From Desulfurococcales archaeon (GTDB lineage: Archaea; Thermoproteota; Thermoprotei_A; Sulfolobales; Ignisphaeraceae), in NCBI GenBank assembly GCA_027037025.1, contig JALWBS010000070.1, forward strand, positions 1 through 27,449: a DNA stretch of 27,449 nt, written 5' to 3'. Numbering within the stretch: position 1 is the first letter of the stretch; each line of letters opens with the position of its first letter. The position numbers were made by a program, and so were the translations under genes. The notes under the pieces were generated by a model. It did not search any database. It was not told the DNA's origin and saw only the letters and a program-made list of their open reading frames with translations. Below are positions 1-7,244 of this stretch, piece by piece.

Positions 1-277
1 GTTAAAGGAGGTTCTCGGTAATGATTTCCAGCTCTATCTCTTTGGTAGTTACGCTCGTGGTGATTGGGTCGAGGGTCTGAGCGATATCGATGTAGTTGTG
101 GTTTCTCCACGGTTTAGAGGTGTTTCCTTCGTTGAGCGAGCAGCGATGATTAGAAAGCTAGTTGAGTCGCTCATCCCCATGGAGATTCTGTGCTACACAC
201 CTGAGGAGCTCGACGAATTGTTGAGGGAAAGCAGCTTCCTAAGGGAAATCGCTACGTACTGGATTAGATTGCGTTGA
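1..277 (+). CDS. MNT-type nucleotidyltransferase, 5'-truncated by the window edge
   Basis: The reading frame is open from base 2 to the TGA at 275-277. It encodes about 91 residues, and the N-terminus lies outside the window. The peptide carries the Pol-beta nucleotidyltransferase signature: LFGSYARGDW, then DID about 11 residues after the GS. This is the minimal nucleotidyltransferase (MNT) metal and nucleotide site. In this family MNT proteins are usually antitoxins paired with a HEPN toxin, and some AMPylate their HEPN partner. The partner would lie upstream, outside the window. The protein closely resembles the complete MNT at 13088-13537: both have GSYARGDW and a later CYTPEEL segment. 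The last 14 bases overlap the 3' end of the convergent radical SAM gene. Function as an antitoxin is inferred. Confidence 0.8.
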   Translation, partial: LKEVLGNDFQLYLFGSYARGDWVEGLSDIDVVVVSPRFRGVSFVERAAMIRKLVESLIPMEILCYTPEELDELLRESSFLREIATYWIRLR

Positions 278-1124
278 GGGTAACGAAGCTGCAACACGTA
301 TTGATGATCTCGAGATCCCGGTGTTTCTCTAAGAATTCTAGCGAGGGATTTGCAATCGCCTCGAAACCAAGGTTATAAGCGTATTCCTCAACATCGACCC
401 ACTCCCTAGGCCTCATACATCCTAGCGATAGAGGCTTGCTGATCAGCGCCTCCGCGAACCTCAGCACTCTCATTACGTAGCTCTTCTCCGGATACGGTCT
501 ATCACTCCAGGGGGTGTCTGGCAAGGGTGTGAATACCACGAGGGAAAGCCCATCGATGTCAACACTTCTCAAAACCTCGATAACCTCGTACTCGAGACCC
601 TTGCCTCTCGGATGGAGACCTATCACGACGTGTGGAAATACGCGTAACCCAAACCTCTTCAGGTTCTCGATGGATTCTAGAAGAATGTTGTTTTCGAACC
701 ACCTAAGCTTTTTAACATCCCTAACTATCGTCGGGTCGAGCTCAGCGTCTATCAGAGCTACATCGATACCGAGCTCCCGAAGTTTCTTAGCGTAGAGCTC
801 GTCTACTACACATACGTGCATCGAGACGAGGTATCCAAGACTCTTCGCTTCAGTAACCAGCTTCTCGACGTTCTCATCCACAGGAACTTTGCCAACCCAA
901 TCACAACCCCCGCTAACGAGAAGCGTACGTGGCTTCGAGGCGGGGATGCTCATCAGAAGAGAGAGCGCCTCGTCTAGGCTAACCATGTATTCGAGAGGCT
1001 TCGCATAGCAGTGAGGACACATGACGAAGCAGTTCCTACCCGTGATGCTCACAGCAACGCTGTGACCACGACCACGAGACTTAGCTACGTGCTTAACTGT
1101 TGGTGGTATGAAGAGCGTTGTCAA
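264..1124 (-). CDS. Radical SAM protein, biotin-synthase-like archaeal type
   Basis: The 286-residue protein has the canonical radical SAM CX3CX2C motif at Cys32, Cys36 and Cys39 (CFVMCPHC), which would bind the [4Fe-4S] cluster that cleaves S-adenosylmethionine. A VSGGCD segment near residue 70 fits the GGE-like SAM-binding strand of the TIM barrel. The overall look (VSITG before the cysteines, then SGG) recalls the archaeal proteins described as biotin synthase homologues, some of which act in lipoate synthesis. That assignment is from memory and not certain. The TTG start at 1124 is supported by GAGGA at 1132-1136. The gene is third in an operon, 15 bases after the MBL-fold gene, with a PTPS-like gene at the head. 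This context suggests cofactor synthesis, but the reaction is unknown. QueE is a less likely alternative because the fold seems longer and the motif spacing is standard. Confidence 0.75.
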   Translation of the reverse strand: MTTLFIPPTVKHVAKSRGRGHSVAVSITGRNCFVMCPHCYAKPLEYMVSLDEALSLLMSIPASKPRTLLVSGGCDWVGKVPVDENVEKLVTEAKSLGYLVSMHVCVVDELYAKKLRELGIDVALIDAELDPTIVRDVKKLRWFENNILLESIENLKRFGLRVFPHVVIGLHPRGKGLEYEVIEVLRSVDIDGLSLVVFTPLPDTPWSDRPYPEKSYVMRVLRFAEALISKPLSLGCMRPREWVDVEEYAYNLGFEAIANPSLEFLEKHRDLEIINTCCSFVTLNAI

Positions 1125-1139
1125 CGGAGCTTCCTCTAG

Positions 1140-1808
1140 CTAAAGCTCTATCGAGAAACCAGCACCAACATCGAGAACCCTGTCCCTGAGCATCTGCTTA
1201 GCCATACCAATAGCTCTCTCCCCCGTGCAGTGACACGGCGCGAACCTATCGATGTCTAGCTCGCTCAACCTCCTCAGAATCTCCACGATCTGATCGATCC
1301 GCTTATCCACGAGGTGCCAACCACCGAGGAGTAGCGCAATCTTCTTGCCGAAGGTGTTGAGAGCACTCGTAGCGATCTCCACGATCCCTGGGTGAGAGCA
1401 ACCCGTTATCACAGCGATGCGCTTCCCAAGGTCTATCACTAGGTACTGTTCCCACAACTCGTAGTCCCGATACCTAGCCCTGAGCGGAGGCGGAATGTAG
1501 ACACCGTTGCCCAGCGAGATGGTTTCGTTCCTCGGCGTAGGCATGTAGACGTCTACGCAGGGATTTATCGTCAACAACGAGCTTAGACCACCTGTGTGAT
1601 CCCAGTGGTTATGGGATAGAACGACCGTGTCTATGAAGCGCGGATCCACGCCGAGAACACCCATGTTGTAGAGAAGCCTCGCACCATCCCCAGAGGTATC
1701 GAAGAGAATCCTCCTACCCCCAACCTCGACTAAGCACGAGAAGCCCCAGCTAGGTAAGAGCTTAGGATTAACAACGTTGTTATCGCATACAACCGTGATC
1801 CTCACCAC
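1140..1808 (-). CDS. MBL-fold metallohydrolase, COG1237-like
   Basis: The 222-residue protein is a metallo-beta-lactamase-fold enzyme. HxHxDH is at residues 66-71 (SHNHWDH), a further metal ligand lies in GCSHPG, and the last histidine is in APCHCTGE. All expected dinuclear-metal ligands are present. The N-terminal pattern (CDNN, then GFSCLVE and ILFDTSGDG) matches the group annotated as 7,8-dihydropterin-6-methyl-4-(beta-D-ribofuranosyl)aminobenzene-5'-phosphate synthase related. That name comes from a distant methanopterin link and should not be read as a proven activity. The gene starts with tandem GTG codons, lies 34 bases after the PTPS-like gene and 15 bases before the radical SAM gene, and is therefore almost certainly cotranscribed with both. 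A pterin-related substrate is a reasonable inference given the PTPS-like neighbour. Confidence 0.8.
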   Translation of the reverse strand: MVRITVVCDNNVVNPKLLPSWGFSCLVEVGGRRILFDTSGDGARLLYNMGVLGVDPRFIDTVVLSHNHWDHTGGLSSLLTINPCVDVYMPTPRNETISLGNGVYIPPPLRARYRDYELWEQYLVIDLGKRIAVITGCSHPGIVEIATSALNTFGKKIALLLGGWHLVDKRIDQIVEILRRLSELDIDRFAPCHCTGERAIGMAKQMLRDRVLDVGAGFSIEL

Positions 1809-1842
1809 GAATCACCACCACACAGCTACGGCTACGACATCA

Positions 1843-2199
1843 CTAGAATAGCTTACCGCCGCCACCACCAGGTGTGAACTCGGCATAGGCATAGCCATCG
1901 ATCCGCACCCGAACAATAGACGGATCAACACCCTTCTCACGAAGCTTATCGTAGAGGTACCTAGCGAGAACCTCGATCGTAACACTCTCCAAACCAAGAA
2001 CCTCGTTCAGATAACTATGATCTAAAGGCTTCAAAACCTCACCCAAAACACTCCTCAACCACTCGATATCGACAACCATACCATCCCTAAGCTCAGTAGA
2101 ATCGATACAAATCTCGATCATCAGATCGTGGCCATGAAGACCATAGCCAGCAACACGCATAGCGACGGAGATACTCTTCGAAACACAGAGCCTGTACAC
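1843..2199 (-). CDS. 6-pyruvoyltetrahydropterin synthase / QueD-family protein with altered metal site
   Basis: The 118-residue protein has the usual length of the PTPS/QueD family. It shows LHGHDL (two of the three zinc histidines), the LDHSYLNEV segment that carries the catalytic Asp-His, and a following Val-Thr-Ile-Glu-Val segment matching the family's PTxE helix. Two expected elements are absent. The family's first zinc histidine (AAH in E. coli QueD) is replaced by Met in SVAMR. The catalytic Cys just before HGH is also missing, and the connecting loop is shorter. The C-terminus ends in a Gly-rich tail. The enzyme probably still handles a dihydroneopterin-like molecule, but it is unlikely to do the standard QueD reaction. 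The start is GTG at 2199, with a TATA-like box about 35 bases upstream. It is the first gene of the operon that continues into the MBL and radical SAM genes. Confidence 0.8.
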   Translation of the reverse strand: MYRLCVSKSISVAMRVAGYGLHGHDLMIEICIDSTELRDGMVVDIEWLRSVLGEVLKPLDHSYLNEVLGLESVTIEVLARYLYDKLREKGVDPSIVRVRIDGYAYAEFTPGGGGGKLF

Positions 2200-2230
2200 G
2201 AGCCCCTAAACCTCAATAACCTATCATACA

Positions 2231-2240
2231 TAGATTTAAG
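2231..2240 (-). promoter_or_regulatory. TATA-like box for the PTPS/MBL/radical SAM operon
   Basis: Read on the minus strand, this site is CTTAAATCTA. Its centre is about 36 bases upstream of the GTG at 2199, which would place transcription start near 2210 and leave a short leader. The assignment rests on position and AT-rich composition only. Confidence 0.35.
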
Positions 2241-2391
2241 CGATTCCACAGTATCTCGATACATGTCAATATGCTAAGTACTATAATACCTCACAGCAAT
2301 AAGAAGTGATATCGTTTATATGAGTTTGCTAAACGGAAAAAAAGGTAGGGCTATATCCACAAGTTTACGACGGTTAGTTGGGGGTACACGT

Positions 2392-2952
2392 ATGATTGGA
2401 AATATCTCTAGAGCTATTATCATTACAATACTGCTGCCAGTGGTATTAATGATACTAGTCTCGGGCATTAGTACCACGTATGCCGATAATCAGTACCTTG
2501 TAAAGGAAGTTATAACAGTAAGTAAGGCGAAGCATGGTTACGCTGGTAGTCCAGCAGATATTGAAGTGTCCGTAAAAGGATTCAAAGTTAAGGTGCATCT
2601 AAACGGAGCAGATGCATACGACTTAGCTGTAGCCGTCATAGGCGGTCTATACGACATAATAATTCATAAATGGGTTGCGATAAGTGGGGGCCACAATAAA
2701 TTCCTAAAGGATTGGTGTGGATTTGCTGATTGGGAGCAATACCATTTCAAAGTAACTAAGGATAAAGGGCTATTTAATGGTAAAGATCTCATAAAGATTG
2801 ATGATGGAGATTCAATACTATTCAAAGCTGGTGCTAAAGTATTATTCAAAGTTACCCATTGTACTTGGTGGTGCCTCCAGCAAAGCGTATGGACCGATAA
2901 CGATACTGTATATACCCAAACATACATTCCTAAGAGTCGTTACCTAGGGTAA
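2392..2952 (+). CDS. Secreted protein of unknown function next to ABC exporter genes
   Basis: I do not recognise this family. From the ATG at 2392 the protein has about 186 residues. It begins with a signal peptide: a short basic start, then a hydrophobic stretch IIITILLPVVLMILVSG, with likely cleavage near TTYA-DNQ. The mature part is rich in Lys, Asp and aromatic residues and looks beta-rich. Its C-terminal half has three cysteines, one in DWCGF and two in HCTWWC, surrounded by Trp. The frame stays open upstream to an ATG at 2320, but that start would add a 24-residue basic extension. The ATG at 2392 has GGGGGT six bases upstream, so I prefer it. Base composition is more AT-rich than in flanking operons. 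It lies 30 bases before the exporter cassette on the same strand, so it could be a cargo or accessory component of that system. Confidence 0.6.
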   Translation: MIGNISRAIIITILLPVVLMILVSGISTTYADNQYLVKEVITVSKAKHGYAGSPADIEVSVKGFKVKVHLNGADAYDLAVAVIGGLYDIIIHKWVAISGGHNKFLKDWCGFADWEQYHFKVTKDKGLFNGKDLIKIDDGDSILFKAGAKVLFKVTHCTWWCLQQSVWTDNDTVYTQTYIPKSRYLG

Positions 2953-2982
2953 TGTGATACATACAATAAATGGTGATAGTAA

Positions 2983-3807
2983 ATGATGTTTTTCTATGTA
3001 AACTTTCGCTCTATTCTCTTCATTCTCCTACTGATTTTAATAATGATGCTTCCTTTACAGATGCAGTTGATGCCTATGGGTATATGCTCCGAGAGAGTTG
3101 ATCATAGCACTTCTTGCAAACCTTATAGATATCGTGGAACTATATACTTCAACAATGGTACGTACATCGATGATGCAATCGCCATCGTCAGCTATAAGAT
3201 GGTAAATAGTACAATGGTGGTAGTATTCGTGAACATAACGGGCAAGAAATGCATTCTCTCCAGGACAACGTCCATCAGTAAATGTGTTGGTAATGTTACG
3301 ATGACCCTGAGGTTCCTCGTTGATATTAGAACTAACTATGCGTGGTTAAATGGTAGGTTCATAGGTTTCTTCCCGTTCTACATATTCCCAACGTTAACAT
3401 ACGATAATGTGACGAAGTACAAGTTCGTGTACTTAGATGAACAACTTAGAGTGACTCTAGCACCAAATGGAAAGCCTATTCCAGTAGTCAGTCATCCTGT
3501 AATTGATGGTAAGTCGTATACTCTTTCATCGCTTGAGCTGAGCAACGATTACTTGGATATGTACTTCGTTTACCACTACCCCATCAATGTTTGGGTAGAT
3601 GTACCACTCAATGGTAGTTTGGCAAAGCTCGAGCTTTCAGTAATGGGTAAGAAGTGCTTGCTCTACATACTATCTATCGATGATTATCCGACGCAGGTGT
3701 CGTATATCGACTGGACTAAGTTGCCCATAGTCATCGCTATTTTCGGGGGATTCGCTTTGCTTGGATACAGCGTGGTGGTTATCGCTAGGAGATTTAGGAA
3801 GAGGTGA
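2983..3807 (+). CDS. Membrane-anchored extracytoplasmic protein of ABC cassette A
   Basis: The 274-residue protein starts with a hydrophobic signal segment (ILFILLLILIMMLPLQM, residues about 11-27). It continues with about 210 polar residues containing many potential N-glycosylation sequons (for example NGT, NST, NIT, NVT, NGS). It ends with one transmembrane helix near residues 245-268, followed by RRFRKR. That pattern predicts a large outside domain and a short positive cytoplasmic tail. Four cysteines lie in the outside domain. I recognise no family. The ATG at 2983 is preceded by GGTGAT. The stop overlaps the GTG start of the permease gene (GTGA), so the two are translationally coupled. 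It is probably an accessory or substrate-contacting subunit of the exporter, but this is inferred from context. Confidence 0.7.
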   Translation: MMFFYVNFRSILFILLLILIMMLPLQMQLMPMGICSERVDHSTSCKPYRYRGTIYFNNGTYIDDAIAIVSYKMVNSTMVVVFVNITGKKCILSRTTSISKCVGNVTMTLRFLVDIRTNYAWLNGRFIGFFPFYIFPTLTYDNVTKYKFVYLDEQLRVTLAPNGKPIPVVSHPVIDGKSYTLSSLELSNDYLDMYFVYHYPINVWVDVPLNGSLAKLELSVMGKKCLLYILSIDDYPTQVSYIDWTKLPIVIAIFGGFALLGYSVVVIARRFRKR

Positions 3808-4589
3808 GGTTCTTCATGGCTACGGTTCTAAGAGGTTTAGCGTTTAGGGAGATCGTTCTTTCTATGCATGCTGTTGTAATCGCTGTTCTCTGCATCTCTT
3901 CACCGTTGCTCATAGCTGTTGTCTACAACGCTGTTCCGAGCTATGTATACACCGTTTTTGAGAAAGTGATACCTTCAGGTACTGGTTCTGTGAACATGGG
4001 TCTGGGGAAGCTTCTGGGTGGTATGGTTATTAATAGGACTGCTATTCGCGTGAGGCTACGTGGTTACCTCGATATGGTTAACATTGTTCTATTCATTCTC
4101 ATTGGTGTGTTAACGGTTTTCAGCATTGCTAAGCCTATTGAGTACCGCTACTTCTTCATCGAGGCTCTGTTCAGGGGTTCTAAGCTCCGTGCCTATGTCG
4201 AGAGGTACTCGCTGCTCTTGGCGATGGCTGTACTCGTAGCGGTGTTGATGGGTTTTGTATGTGCTTCCGTGCTTTACGTAGACGATGCTTTCGAGAGTTT
4301 CGCTCAGTGCTACGCATACTCACTACCATCGCTTCTCCTAACGTGCTTCTCCTCCATCTCGATAGCTTCGCTGATCTCGCTCTACGTTAGGAGATCCGCT
4401 GAGGGTGTGCTCGCGTTTCTAGGGTTGATGGTTCTAGTACTCCTCCTAAGTTCAAAGTATGGCGATTTGAAGGCGGTGGTCATGGCCTCGAGGATCATCT
4501 ACGCGCATAGTGGTGGAGGTGTGTACCTAGCTTCCATAGTCCTATCCAACTCCATAGCGTTGCACCGGGTGGTAACGCTTGAGTACTAA
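3804..4589 (+). CDS. ABC-2-like transporter permease of cassette A
   Basis: The 261-residue protein is very hydrophobic, with five or six predicted membrane segments near residues 16-40, 92-113, 130-155, 172-195, 200-216 and 237-258. The loop between the first two segments is long. It lacks the EAA motif of importer permeases, and its neighbour is an exporter-type ATPase, so an ABC-2-like export permease is the best call. The sequence itself is not distinctive. The GTG at 3804 overlaps the previous stop by four bases, and the gene overlaps the next one by 11 bases, showing tight coupling. Substrate is unknown. Together with the genes at 2983, 4579 and 4965 it forms a complete cassette. Confidence 0.65.
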   Translation: MRFFMATVLRGLAFREIVLSMHAVVIAVLCISSPLLIAVVYNAVPSYVYTVFEKVIPSGTGSVNMGLGKLLGGMVINRTAIRVRLRGYLDMVNIVLFILIGVLTVFSIAKPIEYRYFFIEALFRGSKLRAYVERYSLLLAMAVLVAVLMGFVCASVLYVDDAFESFAQCYAYSLPSLLLTCFSSISIASLISLYVRRSAEGVLAFLGLMVLVLLLSSKYGDLKAVVMASRIIYAHSGGGVYLASIVLSNSIALHRVVTLEY

Positions 4590-4968
4590 GCGTAGGCTCT
4601 TAATCGTGGTCGTGGTTATGGTCGTTACGTGCATCGTCGAGGTAGCGATGGTTCTCCACGGCGTCGTACCTCTGGAGATGATGCACATACGTGTCGAAGC
4701 ACCTCTTTACCCCATGAAGTTCGTCTACGCTAAGTGCGTTGTGATGAGCATGGGTAGGGGGATCTACATCATAGACATCAAGCCCGAGACCCGGACACGG
4801 ATCATCGTAGAGTGGTACAGCAATGGCGAGATCCATACGCTAAACGAAACCTTGCTCAACGAGAAGATCTTGGAGATCTACTCTGAAGCTCCCCCAACGC
4901 TATGCGTATTCGCATACGCTAAGCCTTACCAAACGAAGCTAGTGGATATCGAGGTGGTGAGAGGATGA
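4579..4968 (+). CDS. Small single-pass membrane protein of ABC cassette A
   Basis: The 129-residue protein has a short basic N-terminus (STKRR), one strong hydrophobic helix (LLIVVVVMVVTCIVEVAMVL, residues about 7-26) and about 100 outside residues with a beta-like pattern. One potential glycosylation sequon (NET) is present. I recognise no family. The start is the TTG at 4579, inside the last codons of the permease gene. The end overlaps the ATPase start as ATGA. Its position between permease and ATPase in a fully overlapping operon argues that it is a dedicated subunit or assembly factor of the transporter. Confidence 0.65.
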   Translation: MSTKRRLLIVVVVMVVTCIVEVAMVLHGVVPLEMMHIRVEAPLYPMKFVYAKCVVMSMGRGIYIIDIKPETRTRIIVEWYSNGEIHTLNETLLNEKILEIYSEAPPTLCVFAYAKPYQTKLVDIEVVRG

Positions 4969-5735
4969 GGATCGAGGCCGTGGTTGTCGAGAACCTCGAG
5001 AAGAGGTACAAGGACTTCAAGCTGCGCATAGATAGGCTATCGCTGAATAAGGGATTCAACCTCGTGGTCGGACCCAACGGAGCTGGTAAAAGCACGTTCC
5101 TAAAGCTATTAGCTGGCTTCGTTAGACCCCTACGCGGCTCGATAAAGTTCGTTGCTGAAGGCAGAGCCCTAGGAGTTGAAGAAGCGCAGAAACTGCTTAG
5201 CTACGTCGCTGAGGACGTCATGTTCCCAAACATGAGGGTTTCCGATCTCCTAGAATCGTTCTCCAGGAGCAGGAAGGATCTAGAGATAGTTATCGAGACC
5301 CTCGGCCTAGAGCCTTACCTCAGGAAGAGATACTTCGAGCTATCCAGCGGCTTTAGAAAAAGGGTTCAGATCGCCATATCGATGCTCAGAGACGCGAACA
5401 TCATTCTCCTAGACGAACCGTTCACCAACGTAGACACCGCAACAGCAAAGGTTTTGAGGAAGCTCATAGATGATTGGAGAAGGGATAGAATAGTGGTAGT
5501 GGCTAGCCACATAGACCCAGGATCTGCACCAGATACCCTTGTAGTGATGAATCAAGGTAGGGTTGTGTACGTCGGTTCGCCGGAGGAGGTGTTGATGAGG
5601 AGGGTTGTTTTCAGGGTTAGGGTTGGGGAAGAGGTTAGGGAGCTCGATCTACGAGAGCTCAGCGAGATGCTGAAGGAGCGAGGAGTCGTGATAGAGAGTA
5701 TCAGCATAGCTAGCTTCGTTGAGTACGAAGGTTGA
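4965..5735 (+). CDS. ABC transporter ATPase of cassette A
   Basis: The 256-residue protein is a complete ABC ATPase. It has Walker A GPNGAGKST at residues 36-44, a signature LSSGFRKR, Walker B ILLDEPFTNVD and a switch histidine in VVASHID. The Q-loop position reads VAED, with Glu instead of Gln, which is common in ABC-2 exporter ATPases. The middle of the signature is SSG rather than the common SGG. The C-terminal 50 residues form a small extra domain like those of NatA/CcmA-type ATPases. The ATG overlaps the previous stop (ATGA). It is the last gene of cassette A and converges on the minus-strand cassette B, with only 22 bases between the stop codons. Confidence 0.92.
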   Translation: MRIEAVVVENLEKRYKDFKLRIDRLSLNKGFNLVVGPNGAGKSTFLKLLAGFVRPLRGSIKFVAEGRALGVEEAQKLLSYVAEDVMFPNMRVSDLLESFSRSRKDLEIVIETLGLEPYLRKRYFELSSGFRKRVQIAISMLRDANIILLDEPFTNVDTATAKVLRKLIDDWRRDRIVVVASHIDPGSAPDTLVVMNQGRVVYVGSPEEVLMRRVVFRVRVGEEVRELDLRELSEMLKERGVVIESISIASFVEYEG

Positions 5736-5757
5736 AGCTCAGCTAAATGCGAGAAGA

Positions 5758-6504
5758 TCAAGCGAAAATGTTCTTGATCTTTCTCCTAAACGATAAGTTC
5801 ATGGCTATACCCACGGACATCAGTGCCGAGCCTATTGCTAGCGATGCTGTGAACACTGCCATGCTTAGGTGCCTCACGAATCTAGCGTATACTGATATGC
5901 TCACGGTTACTTCGTTAGCGTTCGGCGTATAGATTATCAAAAGCTCAACGCTTTTCCCGGTTTTAGTAAAGCTTAGCGTAACCTCATCACTTCCCTCAGC
6001 TACCCTATACCTATTCAACTTCTTGGTTATCGTGTCTATCATATTAATCGCTTTGGTCGGGTTAAACTCCACCAACGTTGTGTACTTCGTCGGCAGGAGA
6101 CTGCCCAAAGTCATTTCCTTGTTTAGGTAGTCGAACAAGTCCTTCGCTTCGGAGAGCCCAATGCTCGACGCTATGCTAGACGAGTTAACCACTTTCTCTA
6201 GTTCTTCGATAGGCAACTTGTAGACAGTGATGCTACTGTTCTCAGCTACGATACTAAGCCTTACCTTGACCACGCCCCACTCCTCGAGGATACGCTGCGG
6301 TGGCAAGGGAATGACTAAACTTGATAAGAACTTAGTAACCTCTAGATACCTGTAGTTATACTCAGCAGCGATACCTCCAGTGGCTGTGCCAACGCTGCGA
6401 CCTTCCGTGAAGCTGAGCACGGGTATGAGCACGTTGTGCAGAGCCAGCATCACGAGGGGTACGGCAAGCATCAGAAATCCTAGGCTAAGGATAATTCTCC
6501 TCAT
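5758..6504 (-). CDS. Membrane-anchored extracytoplasmic protein of ABC cassette B
   Basis: From the ATG at 6504 the protein has 248 residues. Hydrophobic helices lie at both ends: IILSLGFLMLAVPLVMLAL near the N-terminus, and a C-terminal segment followed by SFRRKIKNIFA. The 190 residues between are probably outside the cell and carry several NxS/T sequons. The architecture mirrors the 2983-3807 protein of the facing cassette, though I see no clear sequence identity. A GTG start at 6516 is possible, but the ATG overlaps the permease stop as ATGA and has GAGGTGGG upstream, so it is preferred. No family is recognised. It is likely an accessory subunit of the exporter encoded just upstream. Confidence 0.65.
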   Translation of the reverse strand: MRRIILSLGFLMLAVPLVMLALHNVLIPVLSFTEGRSVGTATGGIAAEYNYRYLEVTKFLSSLVIPLPPQRILEEWGVVKVRLSIVAENSSITVYKLPIEELEKVVNSSSIASSIGLSEAKDLFDYLNKEMTLGSLLPTKYTTLVEFNPTKAINMIDTITKKLNRYRVAEGSDEVTLSFTKTGKSVELLIIYTPNANEVTVSISVYARFVRHLSMAVFTASLAIGSALMSVGIAMNLSFRRKIKNIFA

Positions 6505-7241
6505 GTTGGCTCCCACCTCTTAGCGATGAACTGCCAGGTAGCGATAATGAGCCCAATAGCTATTGCGAGGTTAATCACTCCGCTATCGAACAGAATCGAT
6601 CCGACGTCTAACCCTATCGACGTTGCGTAGCTCACGATAGATGAGGGGTTTAGGCACGCGAGAGCTAGGAGCGTTGTTGTAGGTACCTTCGCATGCACTG
6701 CCTTCGCAAAGCTCGAAGTTAGGAACATAACCACGTTAGCTACTACAGGTAGTGCTATCCAGAGCGCTATTGCTGTCCCTACGCCAACTCCACGACTCTT
6801 ACTGGTTATCCCCGCCGTCAATGCTATGGAGAATATCATTGCCGAGTTCGCCAAGGTGCTGAACATCGCTATCGCAAACCCCTTTCCAAAGCTCGTGGAT
6901 ATCACTGAGTATGCCACCCCTACGGGTATGGCTATTATCGCTAGCGGCACTCCTACGGATCCCACGAGATAGGTTACGTAGAGATCCACTCTAGACAAAG
7001 GTAGGGATAGCACCGTATTAGCGAAAGATCCTCGAATCCTCGATATGAACTCCCAGAGGAATACGCATAGAAGCACCACCGCAGCGAATCTTGGAACCCC
7101 GGCTAGAGAGCTGATCACTATGTACGGGTTCGCAGCGCTTAGGTAAATGGAGCTCGCTACACATAGCGCTGTTAGACCTACTATCAATACCTCTGGTACT
7201 GGAAACCTGTAGGTCCTGAGCATGAAGCTCACGATCTTCAT
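6501..7241 (-). CDS. ABC-2-like transporter permease of cassette B
   Basis: The 246-residue hydrophobic protein has about six membrane segments (beginning near VLIVGLTALCVASSIYL and ending near LAIAIGLIIATWQFI). It also has a cytoplasmic loop with Arg and Ser-Leu-Pro-Leu-Ser residues after the second helix, as in ABC-2 permeases such as NatB. It starts at an ATG three bases after the ATPase stop, behind GAGGTGG, and overlaps the next gene by ATGA. The ATPase upstream and the anchored protein downstream complete a three-gene export cassette. Substrate is unknown. Confidence 0.75.
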   Translation of the reverse strand: MKIVSFMLRTYRFPVPEVLIVGLTALCVASSIYLSAANPYIVISSLAGVPRFAAVVLLCVFLWEFISRIRGSFANTVLSLPLSRVDLYVTYLVGSVGVPLAIIAIPVGVAYSVISTSFGKGFAIAMFSTLANSAMIFSIALTAGITSKSRGVGVGTAIALWIALPVVANVVMFLTSSFAKAVHAKVPTTTLLALACLNPSSIVSYATSIGLDVGSILFDSGVINLAIAIGLIIATWQFIAKRWEPT

Positions 7242-7244
7242 AAA

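Noticed and set aside
1812..1997. Minus-strand frame in the PTPS-like gene
   Set aside because: It is a shadow in another frame of the 1843-2199 gene and has no independent support.
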